A DNA stretch of 64,000 nt. It comes from CAYXWM01 sp964468805. Its GTDB lineage: Bacteria > Bacillota > Clostridia > Lachnospirales > WRBF01. This document shows positions 1 to 7,224 of this stretch, in pieces. The stretch lies in assembly GCA_964468805.1 (NCBI GenBank), contig CAYXWM010000003.1:36476-100475 (forward strand), given 5' to 3'. A model generated the notes under the pieces. The model searched no databases and was not told where the DNA came from. It saw only the letters and a program-made list of their open reading frames with translations. A program made the translations under genes and the position numbers. Each line of letters opens with the position of its first letter. Position 1 is the stretch's first letter.

Positions 1-1
1 G

Positions 2-274
2 CTTTACAAAGATAAGGAAATAGCCACACCCATAGGCAAAACCCTATATTGGGACTACTACTGTTACGTGAAAAACAATCCCATTGAAAAATGGAATGCA
101 CCAACCTCAATTCTTTACGGCAAAAAGGACAACATTTGCGAGTATGAAATAATCTACGACTTTTCCCAAAGGTTTCAATGTAAATTAAATATATCCGAGA
201 ATTCCGAACATTATTTTCATAAGGAAGAAGATTTAAAAATCTATCGAGAAGAGATTAGGAAAAGCTTCTCGTAA
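2..274 (+). CDS. alpha/beta hydrolase, C-terminal part (5' end outside window)
   Basis: The reading frame is open from base 2 to the stop at 272-274, so only the last ~90 residues are present. The translation contains the pattern ILYGKKDN, which fits the strand and turn holding the catalytic acid of alpha/beta hydrolases. It then has SEHYFH, which fits the loop with the catalytic histidine about 40 residues later. The nucleophile elbow would lie upstream of the window. The substrate cannot be told. A GTG at 68 could be mistaken for a start, but the frame continues upstream with hydrolase-like sequence (WDYYCYVKNNPIEKW). A bidirectional hairpin follows. Confidence 0.7.
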   Translation, partial: LYKDKEIATPIGKTLYWDYYCYVKNNPIEKWNAPTSILYGKKDNICEYEIIYDFSQRFQCKLNISENSEHYFHKEEDLKIYREEIRKSFS

Positions 275-316
275 AAAGTACAACCGGTGCCGAATAGCTG
301 ATTTGTTTCAAACCAC

Positions 317-349
317 AAAAAAACCGCCTTTTAAAGGGCGGTTTTTTGT
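317..349. terminator. bidirectional intrinsic terminator
   Basis: ACCGCC-TTTTAAA-GGGCGGT stem flanked by A-rich and T-rich tracts on both sides. It lies between the convergent hydrolase and MFS genes and can serve both. Confidence 0.85.
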
Positions 350-1614
350 TATACTTCAGCTGCACTGACATTTGTTTTGTAATTTTTATATTTCTTAAAC
401 ACTCGTTTGGACTGTAAAGCTATTAAAGCTGAAATACCGCCTGCCAGCAGAACAATAAAATGCCTTTGATTAACAAATGCATCAAAAAGCATTCCGTACA
501 TAGATTGACCTAAGGGTTGGGCACAAAGAATTAAAGCCAGTATCAACGAGATAACCTTTCCGATCAATTCCGGAGGTGTTTCGGCTTGCATGAAGGTAAG
601 CATTTGTATTCCCACTATAGAACTTAATCCCATTAAGCAAAAGCAGGAAACGGTTATAACCACATAACAAACAAACGGTGGCAATCCCAGTACAAAAACC
701 AATCCTACCGGCAACAAAAGTAAGGAACTCAAAAGCAGAAACAGGTAAACCTTATGTATCATAAGTTTATTTGCAAAAACTCCGGTAAGGATACCTCCAC
801 ACAAAGCACCGGCAGCCATTGCGGCTTGAGTAATTCCGTATTCTATATCGGGCATCCCAAGAGTTTGGGTAACCAATACAGGTATTGCAACAAGAAGCAA
901 GGAACTGAAAAACAAATTATATCCTAAAAAAATAGATACAGTTTTTATAAATATGGGATTATCTTTGGCAATAAAATTAAAGCTGTCTTTCATATCCTGC
1001 TTTACAATGTCCAAAATATTTTGTTTTTCTCGGGATTTCACATGAGGCATTTTTATAAATAATTCCATTACAGCAGAAACAAAGAATGCTATTATTCCCA
1101 AAATCAAAACGGGATTAAGCCCCCACGTAGAAAACAAGGAGCCTCCTATTAAGGGTGCCAGCAAGTTGGAAGCGGCGTTTACTTGATTTATTATAGAATT
1201 GGCAGAAAGCAAATTCTCTTTTGTAGCCAACAAAGGCATACTTGCCTGTACTGTAGGTTGATAAGCGCCTTGTATTCCGTAAAGTGTCATAAGGGTAACG
1301 GTAAATAAAATTACCAGATCCACCTTACCCAACAAGATGAAAAACGCTGTTATCAAAGCTGCCGTAAGAAAATCCAATATAACCATAACGTTTCTTTTAT
1401 TAACCCTGTCGGCTATTATACCACCTACGGGTGTTAAAATTATCATAGGTATAAATGAAAAAGCAGCGGTTATCCCGAATAAAGCCGCCGAACCGGTAAC
1501 CTTTAACAAATAAAGAGGCAGGGCAAACCTAATTATTCCGTTACCGAAAAGCGAAATAATTTGCCCTATTACAACCAGCGTAAAATTTCTGTTCCACAAT
1601 TTTTCAATATTCAA
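349..1614 (-). CDS. MFS transporter, drug/macrolide-efflux-like
   Basis: An integral membrane protein of about 421 residues with roughly 12 hydrophobic segments. The loop between TM2 and TM3 reads GGIIADRVNKR, the standard major facilitator motif A region. The overall layout resembles the MefA/enterobactin-exporter type of 12-TM proton-driven exporter. Such proteins expel small molecules; the substrate cannot be read from sequence. Start choice: GGAGGT (1621-1626, minus strand) directly abuts an ATG at 1620, leaving no spacing. The in-frame TTG at 1614 is 6 nt from the SD and is the more likely start. No neighbouring regulator is seen. The gene is monocistronic, with its own terminator at 317-349. 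Confidence 0.85.
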   Translation of the reverse strand: MNIEKLWNRNFTLVVIGQIISLFGNGIIRFALPLYLLKVTGSAALFGITAAFSFIPMIILTPVGGIIADRVNKRNVMVILDFLTAALITAFFILLGKVDLVILFTVTLMTLYGIQGAYQPTVQASMPLLATKENLLSANSIINQVNAASNLLAPLIGGSLFSTWGLNPVLILGIIAFFVSAVMELFIKMPHVKSREKQNILDIVKQDMKDSFNFIAKDNPIFIKTVSIFLGYNLFFSSLLLVAIPVLVTQTLGMPDIEYGITQAAMAAGALCGGILTGVFANKLMIHKVYLFLLLSSLLLLPVGLVFVLGLPPFVCYVVITVSCFCLMGLSSIVGIQMLTFMQAETPPELIGKVISLILALILCAQPLGQSMYGMLFDAFVNQRHFIVLLAGGISALIALQSKRVFKKYKNYKTNVSAAEV

Positions 1615-1896
1615 TAACATACCTCCGTCAATTAAGTTTAGTTGAAAAATGGTCTTTTTAATTAAAATTTAGACATACCAAAAGTAATGCTGTCACTGAA
1701 TCAAGTTTACGAAGGACGCCTAATGAACATATTTGTTGTTCTAATGAATTATACTCAATATTTTTTACAATGCAAGTAAATTTTTAAACCTTGCAGAAAA
1801 AATGAGTATATACGTAATATTAGAGGCAGTTCTGTTGATGGCATTTTTCCACATGTAAACAAAGAGGGAACGCCCTTGATGCATAGAATTTTTTTA

Positions 1897-2035
1897 TATA
1901 CACTCAATTGCATAAGGAATAGTGACAAAAGATATTCTTCATAAACGGTTCACTCTTGTGTTTATGAAAAAAACGCCGGTCGCTCACCATTACCAATAAA
2001 CGTTTTTGTTACTACTTAACTCGAAATTAAGTATA
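1897..2035 (+). mobile_element. family A palindromic element (MITE-like), copy 1
   Basis: Begins TATACACTCAATTGCATAAG and ends ACTCGAAATTAAGTATA. Shares the core GGAATAGT(A/G)ACAAAAG...CTCACCA...GTTACTACTTAA with the copies at 10533, 15286, 53247, 53384 and 59354. The left end is the most diverged of the six. No open reading frame for a transposase is present. Confidence 0.85.
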
Positions 2036-2113
2036 CATCTGATAACAAATAGAATCATAGGCAGAATTTTTACTCGAATTTTACTGTACTTGGTCATATT
2101 TTACGAAAATAAG

Positions 2114-2142
2114 TTGACTTTTTGCAGTTATGTGAATATAAT
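2114..2142 (+). promoter_or_regulatory. sigma-A promoter for the small membrane protein gene
   Basis: TTGACT (2114-2119), 17-bp spacer, TATAAT (2137-2142). This is a near-consensus promoter 45 bp before the start codon. Confidence 0.8.
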
Positions 2143-2187
2143 ATGTATAAAATTAATAAAAGTAAAATTTGAGAGGAGAAACGAATA

Positions 2188-2445
2188 ATGGCAGTTGCTT
2201 CAATGGTGTTAGGTATTGTTGCATTGGTATTTTTGTTTATACCCGGCGTAAACCTTCTGGGAATAATTGTTGCCATAGTTGGACTTGTACTTGGTGTAAT
2301 CGCAAGAAAATCACCTGAAAACAGGGGTATGGCCACAGCCGGTATGGTATGTTCCATAATATCCTTGGCTATATGTACGGCAGCATGGATCGCTTGTCTT
2401 ATGTGTTACGGTTCCATAGCAAGCAGATTACCATTGTTGTATTGA
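2188..2445 (+). CDS. small DUF4190-like membrane protein
   Basis: 85 residues with two or three hydrophobic stretches: residues ~4-40 form a Gly/Val/Ile-rich hairpin, followed by a short charged loop (ARKSPENRGMA) and a second hydrophobic segment ~48-75. This hairpin-loop-hairpin layout, with the motif GxVxGxxAxxxSPENRGxAxAG, matches the DUF4190 family of small bacterial membrane proteins of unknown function. The ribosome site GAGAGGAG lies ~8 nt before the ATG. A strong promoter sits directly upstream. The Lgt-like gene follows after 37 bp, so the two may be co-transcribed. Confidence 0.75.
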   Translation: MAVASMVLGIVALVFLFIPGVNLLGIIVAIVGLVLGVIARKSPENRGMATAGMVCSIISLAICTAAWIACLMCYGSIASRLPLLY

Positions 2446-2482
2446 TTTTTTACGCTCATAAAACATGACAAGGAAATGATAA

Positions 2483-3268
2483 ATGTTATCTTATGTTTCT
2501 GTGTTTGGTCTTACCTTGCCTGCCTATGGTTTAGCTGTAACTATAAGCTGGCTTTTGGGCGGTTACGTTGCCGTTAGAATAGCAAAGCAGCATAAGTTAG
2601 ACGAAAATGACACTATATTAATACTGATTTATTCAACAATAATCGGTTTTATCGGCGCTAAAATTTTGTTTTTAATAACGGTTTTACCTCAAGTGATTTA
2701 TCTCTTACATAATGATCCCAACCTGTTTTTTGAAAACTTAATTAATAGCGGTTTTGTTTATTACGGCGGCGTTATAGGCGGAATTTTCGGTGCTTGGCTT
2801 TGTTCAAAGATTCACAAAATAAAGTTACTTCCCCATATTTCTTCTATAATCGTAGCTTTGCCCTTGGCACATGCCATCGGTAGGGTTGGCTGTTTTTTGG
2901 TGGGTTGCTGTTACGGATTGGAAAACCATGATTTTGGCATAATCTATCATGCGTCTCCGGTTGCTCCAAATAATATTCCTCTGTTGCCTGTTCAATTGTA
3001 TGAATCATTTTTTAATCTCATACTCTTTGCAGTACTTTATCGAATATCAAAAAGAGCAAAATCCTACGATTCAACCATCTTGGTTTATGTGTATTCCTAT
3101 GCAGTCATAAGATTCTTTTTGGAATTTTTACGTTTTGATTCTTCAAGAGGTAATATAGCAGGGCTTTATACTTCTCAATGGATTTCAGTAGGTCTGGTGA
3201 TTTGCTGTTTGTTGTATCAGTTTTTATTGCCGAGACTGTTTTTAAGACGTAATAATACAGATAAATAA
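2483..3268 (+). CDS. Lgt-like prolipoprotein diacylglyceryl transferase family membrane protein
   Basis: 261 residues with about seven hydrophobic segments. The Lgt fold landmarks are visible: YGGVIGG near residue 94, the loop with HAIGRVGCFLVGCCYG near 130-146, LLPVQLYES near 170, and a C-terminal FLEFLRFDSSRG. True Lgt moves diacylglyceryl from phosphatidylglycerol to the lipobox cysteine. Here the signature G-R-x-G-N-F-x-N-x-E is replaced by G-R-x-G-C-F-x-x-G-C-C-Y-G, with three cysteines and no Asn/Glu. The protein therefore belongs to the divergent Lgt-like branch common in Firmicutes, and its enzymatic role is not certain. The SD is weak (AAGGA). A terminator follows. Confidence 0.75.
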   Translation: MLSYVSVFGLTLPAYGLAVTISWLLGGYVAVRIAKQHKLDENDTILILIYSTIIGFIGAKILFLITVLPQVIYLLHNDPNLFFENLINSGFVYYGGVIGGIFGAWLCSKIHKIKLLPHISSIIVALPLAHAIGRVGCFLVGCCYGLENHDFGIIYHASPVAPNNIPLLPVQLYESFFNLILFAVLYRISKRAKSYDSTILVYVYSYAVIRFFLEFLRFDSSRGNIAGLYTSQWISVGLVICCLLYQFLLPRLFLRRNNTDK

Positions 3269-3318
3269 AACAAAAAGCTTACAACCATAGTTTATTGGCA
3301 GTAAGCTTTTCTTGTTTT
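3268..3318. terminator. bidirectional terminator
   Basis: Long inverted repeat, AAACAAAAAGCTTAC and GTAAGCTTTTCTTGTTT, separated by 18 nt. It lies between the convergent lgt-like and ctp genes. Confidence 0.8.
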
Positions 3319-3340
3319 ATATTTGTATTTTAAAATACAT

Positions 3341-4537
3341 TTAAGATACCGACAGTTTTTTACGAATCACATCAACCGCTTTTGAAAGCTGAACATCTTC
3401 TTCGATTGGTAGGGTGGCTATTTGTAGACTCAGTTCTTCGGACATTTCTACAACATGGTCAGGTACGATACCTATTTTGTTTATGCAAACACCGCTGGGG
3501 GTATAGTATTTAGCTATGGTTACTTTAACTCCGGAGCCGTCGGTCAGAGGATATAAGGCTTGAACCAAACCCTTGCCGAATGTTTTCTCGCCGACCAAAA
3601 TTCCTGCTTTCAAGTCCTTAACGGCTCCTGCCAAAACTTCCGAAGCAGAGGCTGAACTGCCGTTGACTATAACAGCCAAGGGAATATTTACGTGGTTTTC
3701 AGAGGAGTAAAAATAATTGGTGTTGCCTTGTTTATCTTCCGTATAAACTATTACTCCCTTGGGAACAAGAACGTCTGTTATTTTGGTAACCACATCCATA
3801 AGACCGCCCGGATTGTTTCGTAAATCCAAAATTAAGCCTTTTACCCTTTGTTTCATTAAATCTTCAAAAGCTACCATAAATTGCTTGTAAGATACTTCTT
3901 CGAAATTTGTCAGGCGTATATATCCAATATCACCGTCTACTACCTTGTGGAATACTGTTGGTACATCTACAAGTTGCCTTACAACTTCCACATCAAAGGT
4001 TTTGCCTTCGCTTTCTCTTAATACCGTAATATTTACTGTAGTTCCCGGTTCGCCCTGCATCATGGCAACTGCTTCGCTGAGAGTATCTGCGAAAACTTCC
4101 ATGCCGTTTATTTTCAGCAGAGAATCTTTTGGCTTTATTCCAGCCTTGGCAGCCGGAGAACCGTCAAAGGGAGCGATAACGGTGATACGGTTTGTTTTTC
4201 TGTTGGGAGCCACGAACAGGCCTATGCCGGCAAAGGAGCCTTTAATGTCTTGGACGAATTTTTTCATTCCGTTTTTATCCATGTAAGATGTATAAGGGTC
4301 ACCAACGCCGTAAACCATACCCATATACATTCCTTCTTCCAGAGCCCTTCTGTCAATATCGTCCACATAGTATCTGTCCAATATATCTTGAATTTCACTG
4401 ACCTTTTGTTCCGGAGAAAGCTCTCCTCCGCCTAATCTTCTAACCAATGAAAAAAGATTGCTAAACGTTAGATTCAAAATAATTGTTATGGCAACGCCTA
4501 TTGCAATTCCTTGAATCATGGTCTTCTTATTGCCCAT
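3341..4537 (-). CDS. S41 family C-terminal processing protease (CtpA/CtpB-type)
   Basis: 398 residues. An N-terminal hydrophobic segment (residues ~8-30) anchors or exports the protein. A PDZ domain follows at ~95-180, including the carboxylate-binding stretch GIGLFV. The serine-lysine catalytic region follows. The nucleophile is in NGSSASASEVLAG (~residue 295) and the general base lysine in GEKTFGKGLVQ (~residue 318), both intact. Enzymes of this family cut proteins near their C-termini outside the membrane. In spore formers CtpB trims SpoIVFA in sigma-K signalling, but nothing here proves that role. The SD AAGGAGTG is well placed. The gene stands alone, followed by the terminator at 3268-3318. 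Confidence 0.93.
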   Translation of the reverse strand: MGNKKTMIQGIAIGVAITIILNLTFSNLFSLVRRLGGGELSPEQKVSEIQDILDRYYVDDIDRRALEEGMYMGMVYGVGDPYTSYMDKNGMKKFVQDIKGSFAGIGLFVAPNRKTNRITVIAPFDGSPAAKAGIKPKDSLLKINGMEVFADTLSEAVAMMQGEPGTTVNITVLRESEGKTFDVEVVRQLVDVPTVFHKVVDGDIGYIRLTNFEEVSYKQFMVAFEDLMKQRVKGLILDLRNNPGGLMDVVTKITDVLVPKGVIVYTEDKQGNTNYFYSSENHVNIPLAVIVNGSSASASEVLAGAVKDLKAGILVGEKTFGKGLVQALYPLTDGSGVKVTIAKYYTPSGVCINKIGIVPDHVVEMSEELSLQIATLPIEEDVQLSKAVDVIRKKLSVS

Positions 4538-4828
4538 TTTAACACTCCTTCATACAAATTGCGGGTCGGATTTTCCGGTTTAAGTTACAGAAATTAAACT
4601 GTAAATTCGTTTAACGGGCACCGGTGCCGGAGATATATAATTAATTTGTAAGACATATCTAATTCTATTAGCAAACTTGCTATATTATACCACTTTGTAC
4701 TACAGAAACAAACACTTGCAAAAAAATTTTTCTTGGGTAAAATAAAAGAAATACAACAATTTAAGAAATATGTTTTATATTGATTAATTATGGGAATAAA
4801 TAAAGTCGAAAATATGTATAGTCATACC

Positions 4829-4866
4829 GGTTCCATTTTTATCCCTCATTTTATATGGAATCAGTA
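4829..4866 (+). repeat. family B element, shortened copy
   Basis: GGTTCCATTTTTATCCCTCA followed by TTTTATATGGAATCAGTA. It matches the outer ends of the full family B elements (28610, 53548, 61444) but lacks the inner ~50 bp, as if the central hairpin had been deleted. It lies in the 400-bp AT-rich region upstream of the infC promoter, where nothing else was recognised. Confidence 0.6.
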
Positions 4867-4947
4867 TCAAATACATTTAACAATGATATACTCGATAAAA
4901 AAAGATTCTTACTGTTTGTGTATTTGTTTTAAATACAAAATTTTTAC

Positions 4948-4976
4948 TTGACACCCAAAATAAATCATGCTACAAT
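4948..4976 (+). promoter_or_regulatory. strong sigma-A promoter of infC-rpmI-rplT
   Basis: TTGACA (4948-4953), 17-bp spacer, TACAAT (4971-4976). The -35 is perfect and there is one mismatch in the -10, as expected for a highly expressed ribosomal-protein operon. Transcription would start near 4983, leaving a ~190-nt leader. Confidence 0.9.
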
Positions 4977-4982
4977 CAATCA

Positions 4983-5173
4983 TCAAGCAGAAGTGCCGCT
5001 TCTCACCTAATTGCCTATGGCTTTGGGTTACCGGGATATAAAGTTTTCTCGTATGTTGCAGTGGGGCTATGCCCTGCTTATTTTTTTGCCGAAACTTGGG
5101 CAGAAAAATTTTGGAAGCGGAACATTTACATTTTTATATAATTTTTATTTATCTGTTTTGGAGGTGTTACACT
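4983..5173 (+). promoter_or_regulatory. structured 5' leader of the IF3-L35-L20 operon (L20-leader-type)
   Basis: Long untranslated leader between a strong promoter and the IF3 start. It contains short stem-loops, e.g. AGAAG-TGCCG-CTTCT near 4988 and GCAGTGGGGCTATGCCCTGC near 5060. In Bacillus, infC-rpmI-rplT operons are preceded by an autoregulatory leader bound by L20. Location and size fit that model, but I could not match a covariance model by eye. Open frames starting at 5011 and 5069 within the leader are considered spurious. Confidence 0.6.
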
Positions 5174-5683
5174 ATTACCGAGTTAATGATCAATGAACAA
5201 ATTCGTGATAAAGAAGTGCGACTTATAGATGCGGACGGAACCCAATTGGGTATCGTTTCCGGTAAGGAAGCACTCAGGCTTGCGGACGAAAAAAAGATGG
5301 ACCTGGCGAAAATCTCGCCTACTGCGAAGCCTCCTGTATGTAAAATCATGGATTACAGCAAATATAAATTCGACCAAGCCAAGAAGGAGAAAGAGGCTCG
5401 TAAAAAACAAAAGAACGTTGAAATTAAAGAGTTGCGTCTTTCCCCAAACATCGATACCCATGACATAGAGGTAAAGGTGAAAAAGGCGGTGGAGTTTTTG
5501 CAAAAAGGCGATAAGGTAAAGGTTACCGTTCGCTTCAGAGGACGCGAAATGAGCCATACCGAAATAGCCTCTAAAATCCTTCACGAGTTTGCAGAATCTG
5601 TTTCAGATTATGGAGTAATAGAAAAACCACCGAAAATGGAAGCCAGAAGTATGGCAATGTTTTTAACTCAGCGTCAAAATTGA
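5174..5683 (+). CDS. infC: translation initiation factor IF-3
   Basis: 169 residues when started at ATT (5174). GGAGGTG (5160-5166) is 7 nt upstream of this ATT, while the first ATG in the conserved part (5186) is 19 nt away and the ATG at 5069 has no conserved protein after it. Non-ATG (ATT) starts are a known feature of infC and part of its autoregulation, because IF3 rejects non-canonical starts. The N-domain carries INEQIRDKEVRLID and KPPVCKIMDY. A Lys-rich linker follows near residue 75, then the C-domain with IKELRLSPNIDTHD and VTVRFRGREMSH. It binds the 30S subunit. It is the first gene of the operon with L35 and L20. Confidence 0.96.
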   Translation: MTELMINEQIRDKEVRLIDADGTQLGIVSGKEALRLADEKKMDLAKISPTAKPPVCKIMDYSKYKFDQAKKEKEARKKQKNVEIKELRLSPNIDTHDIEVKVKKAVEFLQKGDKVKVTVRFRGREMSHTEIASKILHEFAESVSDYGVIEKPPKMEARSMAMFLTQRQN

Positions 5684-5707
5684 AATAACTTAAGGAGGGC
5701 ATAAACT

Positions 5708-5905
5708 ATGCCGAAATTAAAAACTCGCAAAGCAGCAGCAAAACGCTTCACCTCAACAGCTTCAGGCAAGTTCAGATATGCTAAAGCCAACAAACAACAT
5801 ATCCTTGGCAAAAAAAGCTCAAGACGCAAAAGAAAACTTCGTATCAGAGGTATAGTTGACAAAACTAATCAAAAAGCAGTACAAAAAATGTTACCTTACG
5901 CCTAA
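5708..5905 (+). CDS. rpmI: 50S ribosomal protein L35
   Basis: 65 residues, typical for bL35. It starts [15 protein letters not shown], has the basic middle stretch [11 protein letters not shown] and ends near the Gln-Lys-Ala-rich tail. Strongly basic, binds 23S rRNA. An AGGAGGG SD precedes the ATG. It lies 24 bp after infC and is co-transcribed with it. Confidence 0.97.
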   Translation: MPKLKTRKAAAKRFTSTASGKFRYAKANKQHILGKKSSRRKRKLRIRGIVDKTNQKAVQKMLPYA

Positions 5906-5990
5906 GAAGGGTATTTTGTCGAATAATCGTTTTATATTGATATACAACTCACTACCTAAAGATACCCAAGTTTAAAGGAGGACTTTTTTT

Positions 5991-6344
5991 ATGGCACGAA
6001 TCAAAGGGGCTATGAACGCCAAAAAGAAACATAAAAAGATATTAAAACTTGCCAAAGGCTTTAGAGGAGCAAGAAGCAAGCAATATAGAATCGCTAAACA
6101 ATCCGTTATGCGTGCGTTGGCAAGTGCTTTTGCCGGTCGTAAGCAAACCAAACGTGAATACCGCAGACTTTGGATCACTCGTATCAATGCAGCGGCTCGT
6201 ATCAACGGAATCTCTTACTCCAAATTAATGAACGGCTTAAAATTGGCAGGAATCGCCATCAACAGAAAAATGCTGGCTGAATTGGCTGTTAATGATGCAA
6301 GTGCATTCTCCAACTTAGTAGAACAAGCTAAAGCAGCGAAATAA
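5991..6344 (+). CDS. rplT: 50S ribosomal protein L20
   Basis: 117 residues, normal length for bL20. The conserved N-terminal helix contains [20 protein letters not shown], followed by the globular part with [12 protein letters not shown] and [10 protein letters not shown]20 is an early 50S assembly protein and, in Bacillus, the repressor of its own operon through the leader. The 85-bp gap from rpmI can pair GGGTAT (5909) with ATACCC (5962), which may influence translation of this gene. SD AAAGGAGG. A clean terminator follows. Confidence 0.97.
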   Translation: MARIKGAMNAKKKHKKILKLAKGFRGARSKQYRIAKQSVMRALASAFAGRKQTKREYRRLWITRINAAARINGISYSKLMNGLKLAGIAINRKMLAELAVNDASAFSNLVEQAKAAK

Positions 6345-6352
6345 TAACCCTA

Positions 6353-6387
6353 AAATCAAGCAGTGTAAGTTGCTTGATTTTTTTTAT
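6353..6387 (+). terminator. intrinsic terminator of infC operon
   Basis: AATCAAGCA-GTGTAAGT-TGCTTGATT stem followed by a run of T residues. Confidence 0.9.
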
Positions 6388-6525
6388 TTGAGCGGAATAG
6401 TCAAATAAATAGAAAACTTTTTTGTAGAATTACATTAAAATTCCTTTACTGTAATTCCTGCAAGTAATACTTCACTAATGTTGATTTACATACATAACAT
6501 AAAATAAAAGTTAAGGGTGAGTGTT

Positions 6526-7122
6526 ATGTTTGAATCAAGATTTGACAACAGTGATGTTCTGCATAATCTGACTAAAACCGTTGACATACCCATAGAGCTT
6601 TATGAATCTGTCTTAGGCAAGTATTTTATCGGTTATGGGGATAATCTTGCCCTGGGTAAAGGTACCGCCGCATGGGCAAGGCTTTATAATCCGGAAAACT
6701 CAGGAGTAAACTTACACGTTAATGTTTGGACAGTTACAGACATATCCAATTCTCCGTTTAGGGCACAGTTTTGGTTTAATTCGGAAATTTCCGGAAATTA
6801 TTTGGAGTCAGAATTGGTGACTCCTTCAAACACTGCTTTACGCCCTGCTCCCATTCCTAAGGTGAAGTTGCAAACGGCGTCAAATGTAAAGGATACTCCG
6901 GTTGGAGGTATTAAAGCTTACGTCAGGAGAGGCGATCCCAATACAACCGTAGCTGAAAATGAAAACGGAAAATTAATTTTTCCTCCCGGTGGGTCATTCT
7001 TGGTTTATCTGACAATCTATAACGATAATCCGGAAGAAACGGCAGCGGGAAGAATAGCATTCGGTTGGTGGGAAGAAGAAATTCCTGTTAATAGGGAAAT
7101 TAAAGCGGATTATATACTTTAA
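6526..7122 (+). CDS. DUF6143-like conserved protein of unknown function
   Basis: 198 residues and soluble, with no signal peptide or membrane span. The sequence is rich in beta-strand-type motifs: KGTAAWARLYNPENSGVN, NVWTVTDISNSPFRAQFWF and FPPGGSFLVYL, with a C-terminal GRIAFGWWEEEI. I recognise this as resembling the DUF6143 family found in Bacillus and Clostridium; no function is established. Start: AAGGGTGA sits 5 nt before the ATG at 6526, which I prefer over the overlapping GTG at 6517 that lies inside the SD. Monocistronic, with its own terminator. Confidence 0.7.
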   Translation: MFESRFDNSDVLHNLTKTVDIPIELYESVLGKYFIGYGDNLALGKGTAAWARLYNPENSGVNLHVNVWTVTDISNSPFRAQFWFNSEISGNYLESELVTPSNTALRPAPIPKVKLQTASNVKDTPVGGIKAYVRRGDPNTTVAENENGKLIFPPGGSFLVYLTIYNDNPEETAAGRIAFGWWEEEIPVNREIKADYIL

Positions 7123-7171
7123 AATTTAAAATTTGCAATTAAACTTACTTATGCTACATAGATTTTCAACT

Positions 7172-7206
7172 ACAAAAGCCCGATTAATTTCGGGCTTTGT
7201 CTTTTC
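7172..7206. terminator. terminator between convergent genes
   Basis: CAAAAGCCCG-ATTAATTT-CGGGCTTTG followed by TCTTTT. It lies between the DUF6143-like gene and asnB. Confidence 0.85.
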
Positions 7207-7224
7207 ATTATTTACTGTATTATA

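Larger units (their letters stand above)
1615..2187. other. intergenic region between divergent genes
   Basis: 570 bp without a gene. The first ~270 bp are AT-rich, presumably holding the MFS promoter, with no clear hexamer pair. The middle holds a family A repeat (1897-2035). The last part carries the promoter of the small membrane protein gene. The ORF at 2006-2188 crosses the repeat end and looks spurious. Confidence 0.6.

Noticed and set aside
5011..5196. Frames inside the infC leader (5011 and the long infC frame from 5069)
   Set aside because: No SD for either; the conserved IF3 sequence begins only after the ATT at 5174.
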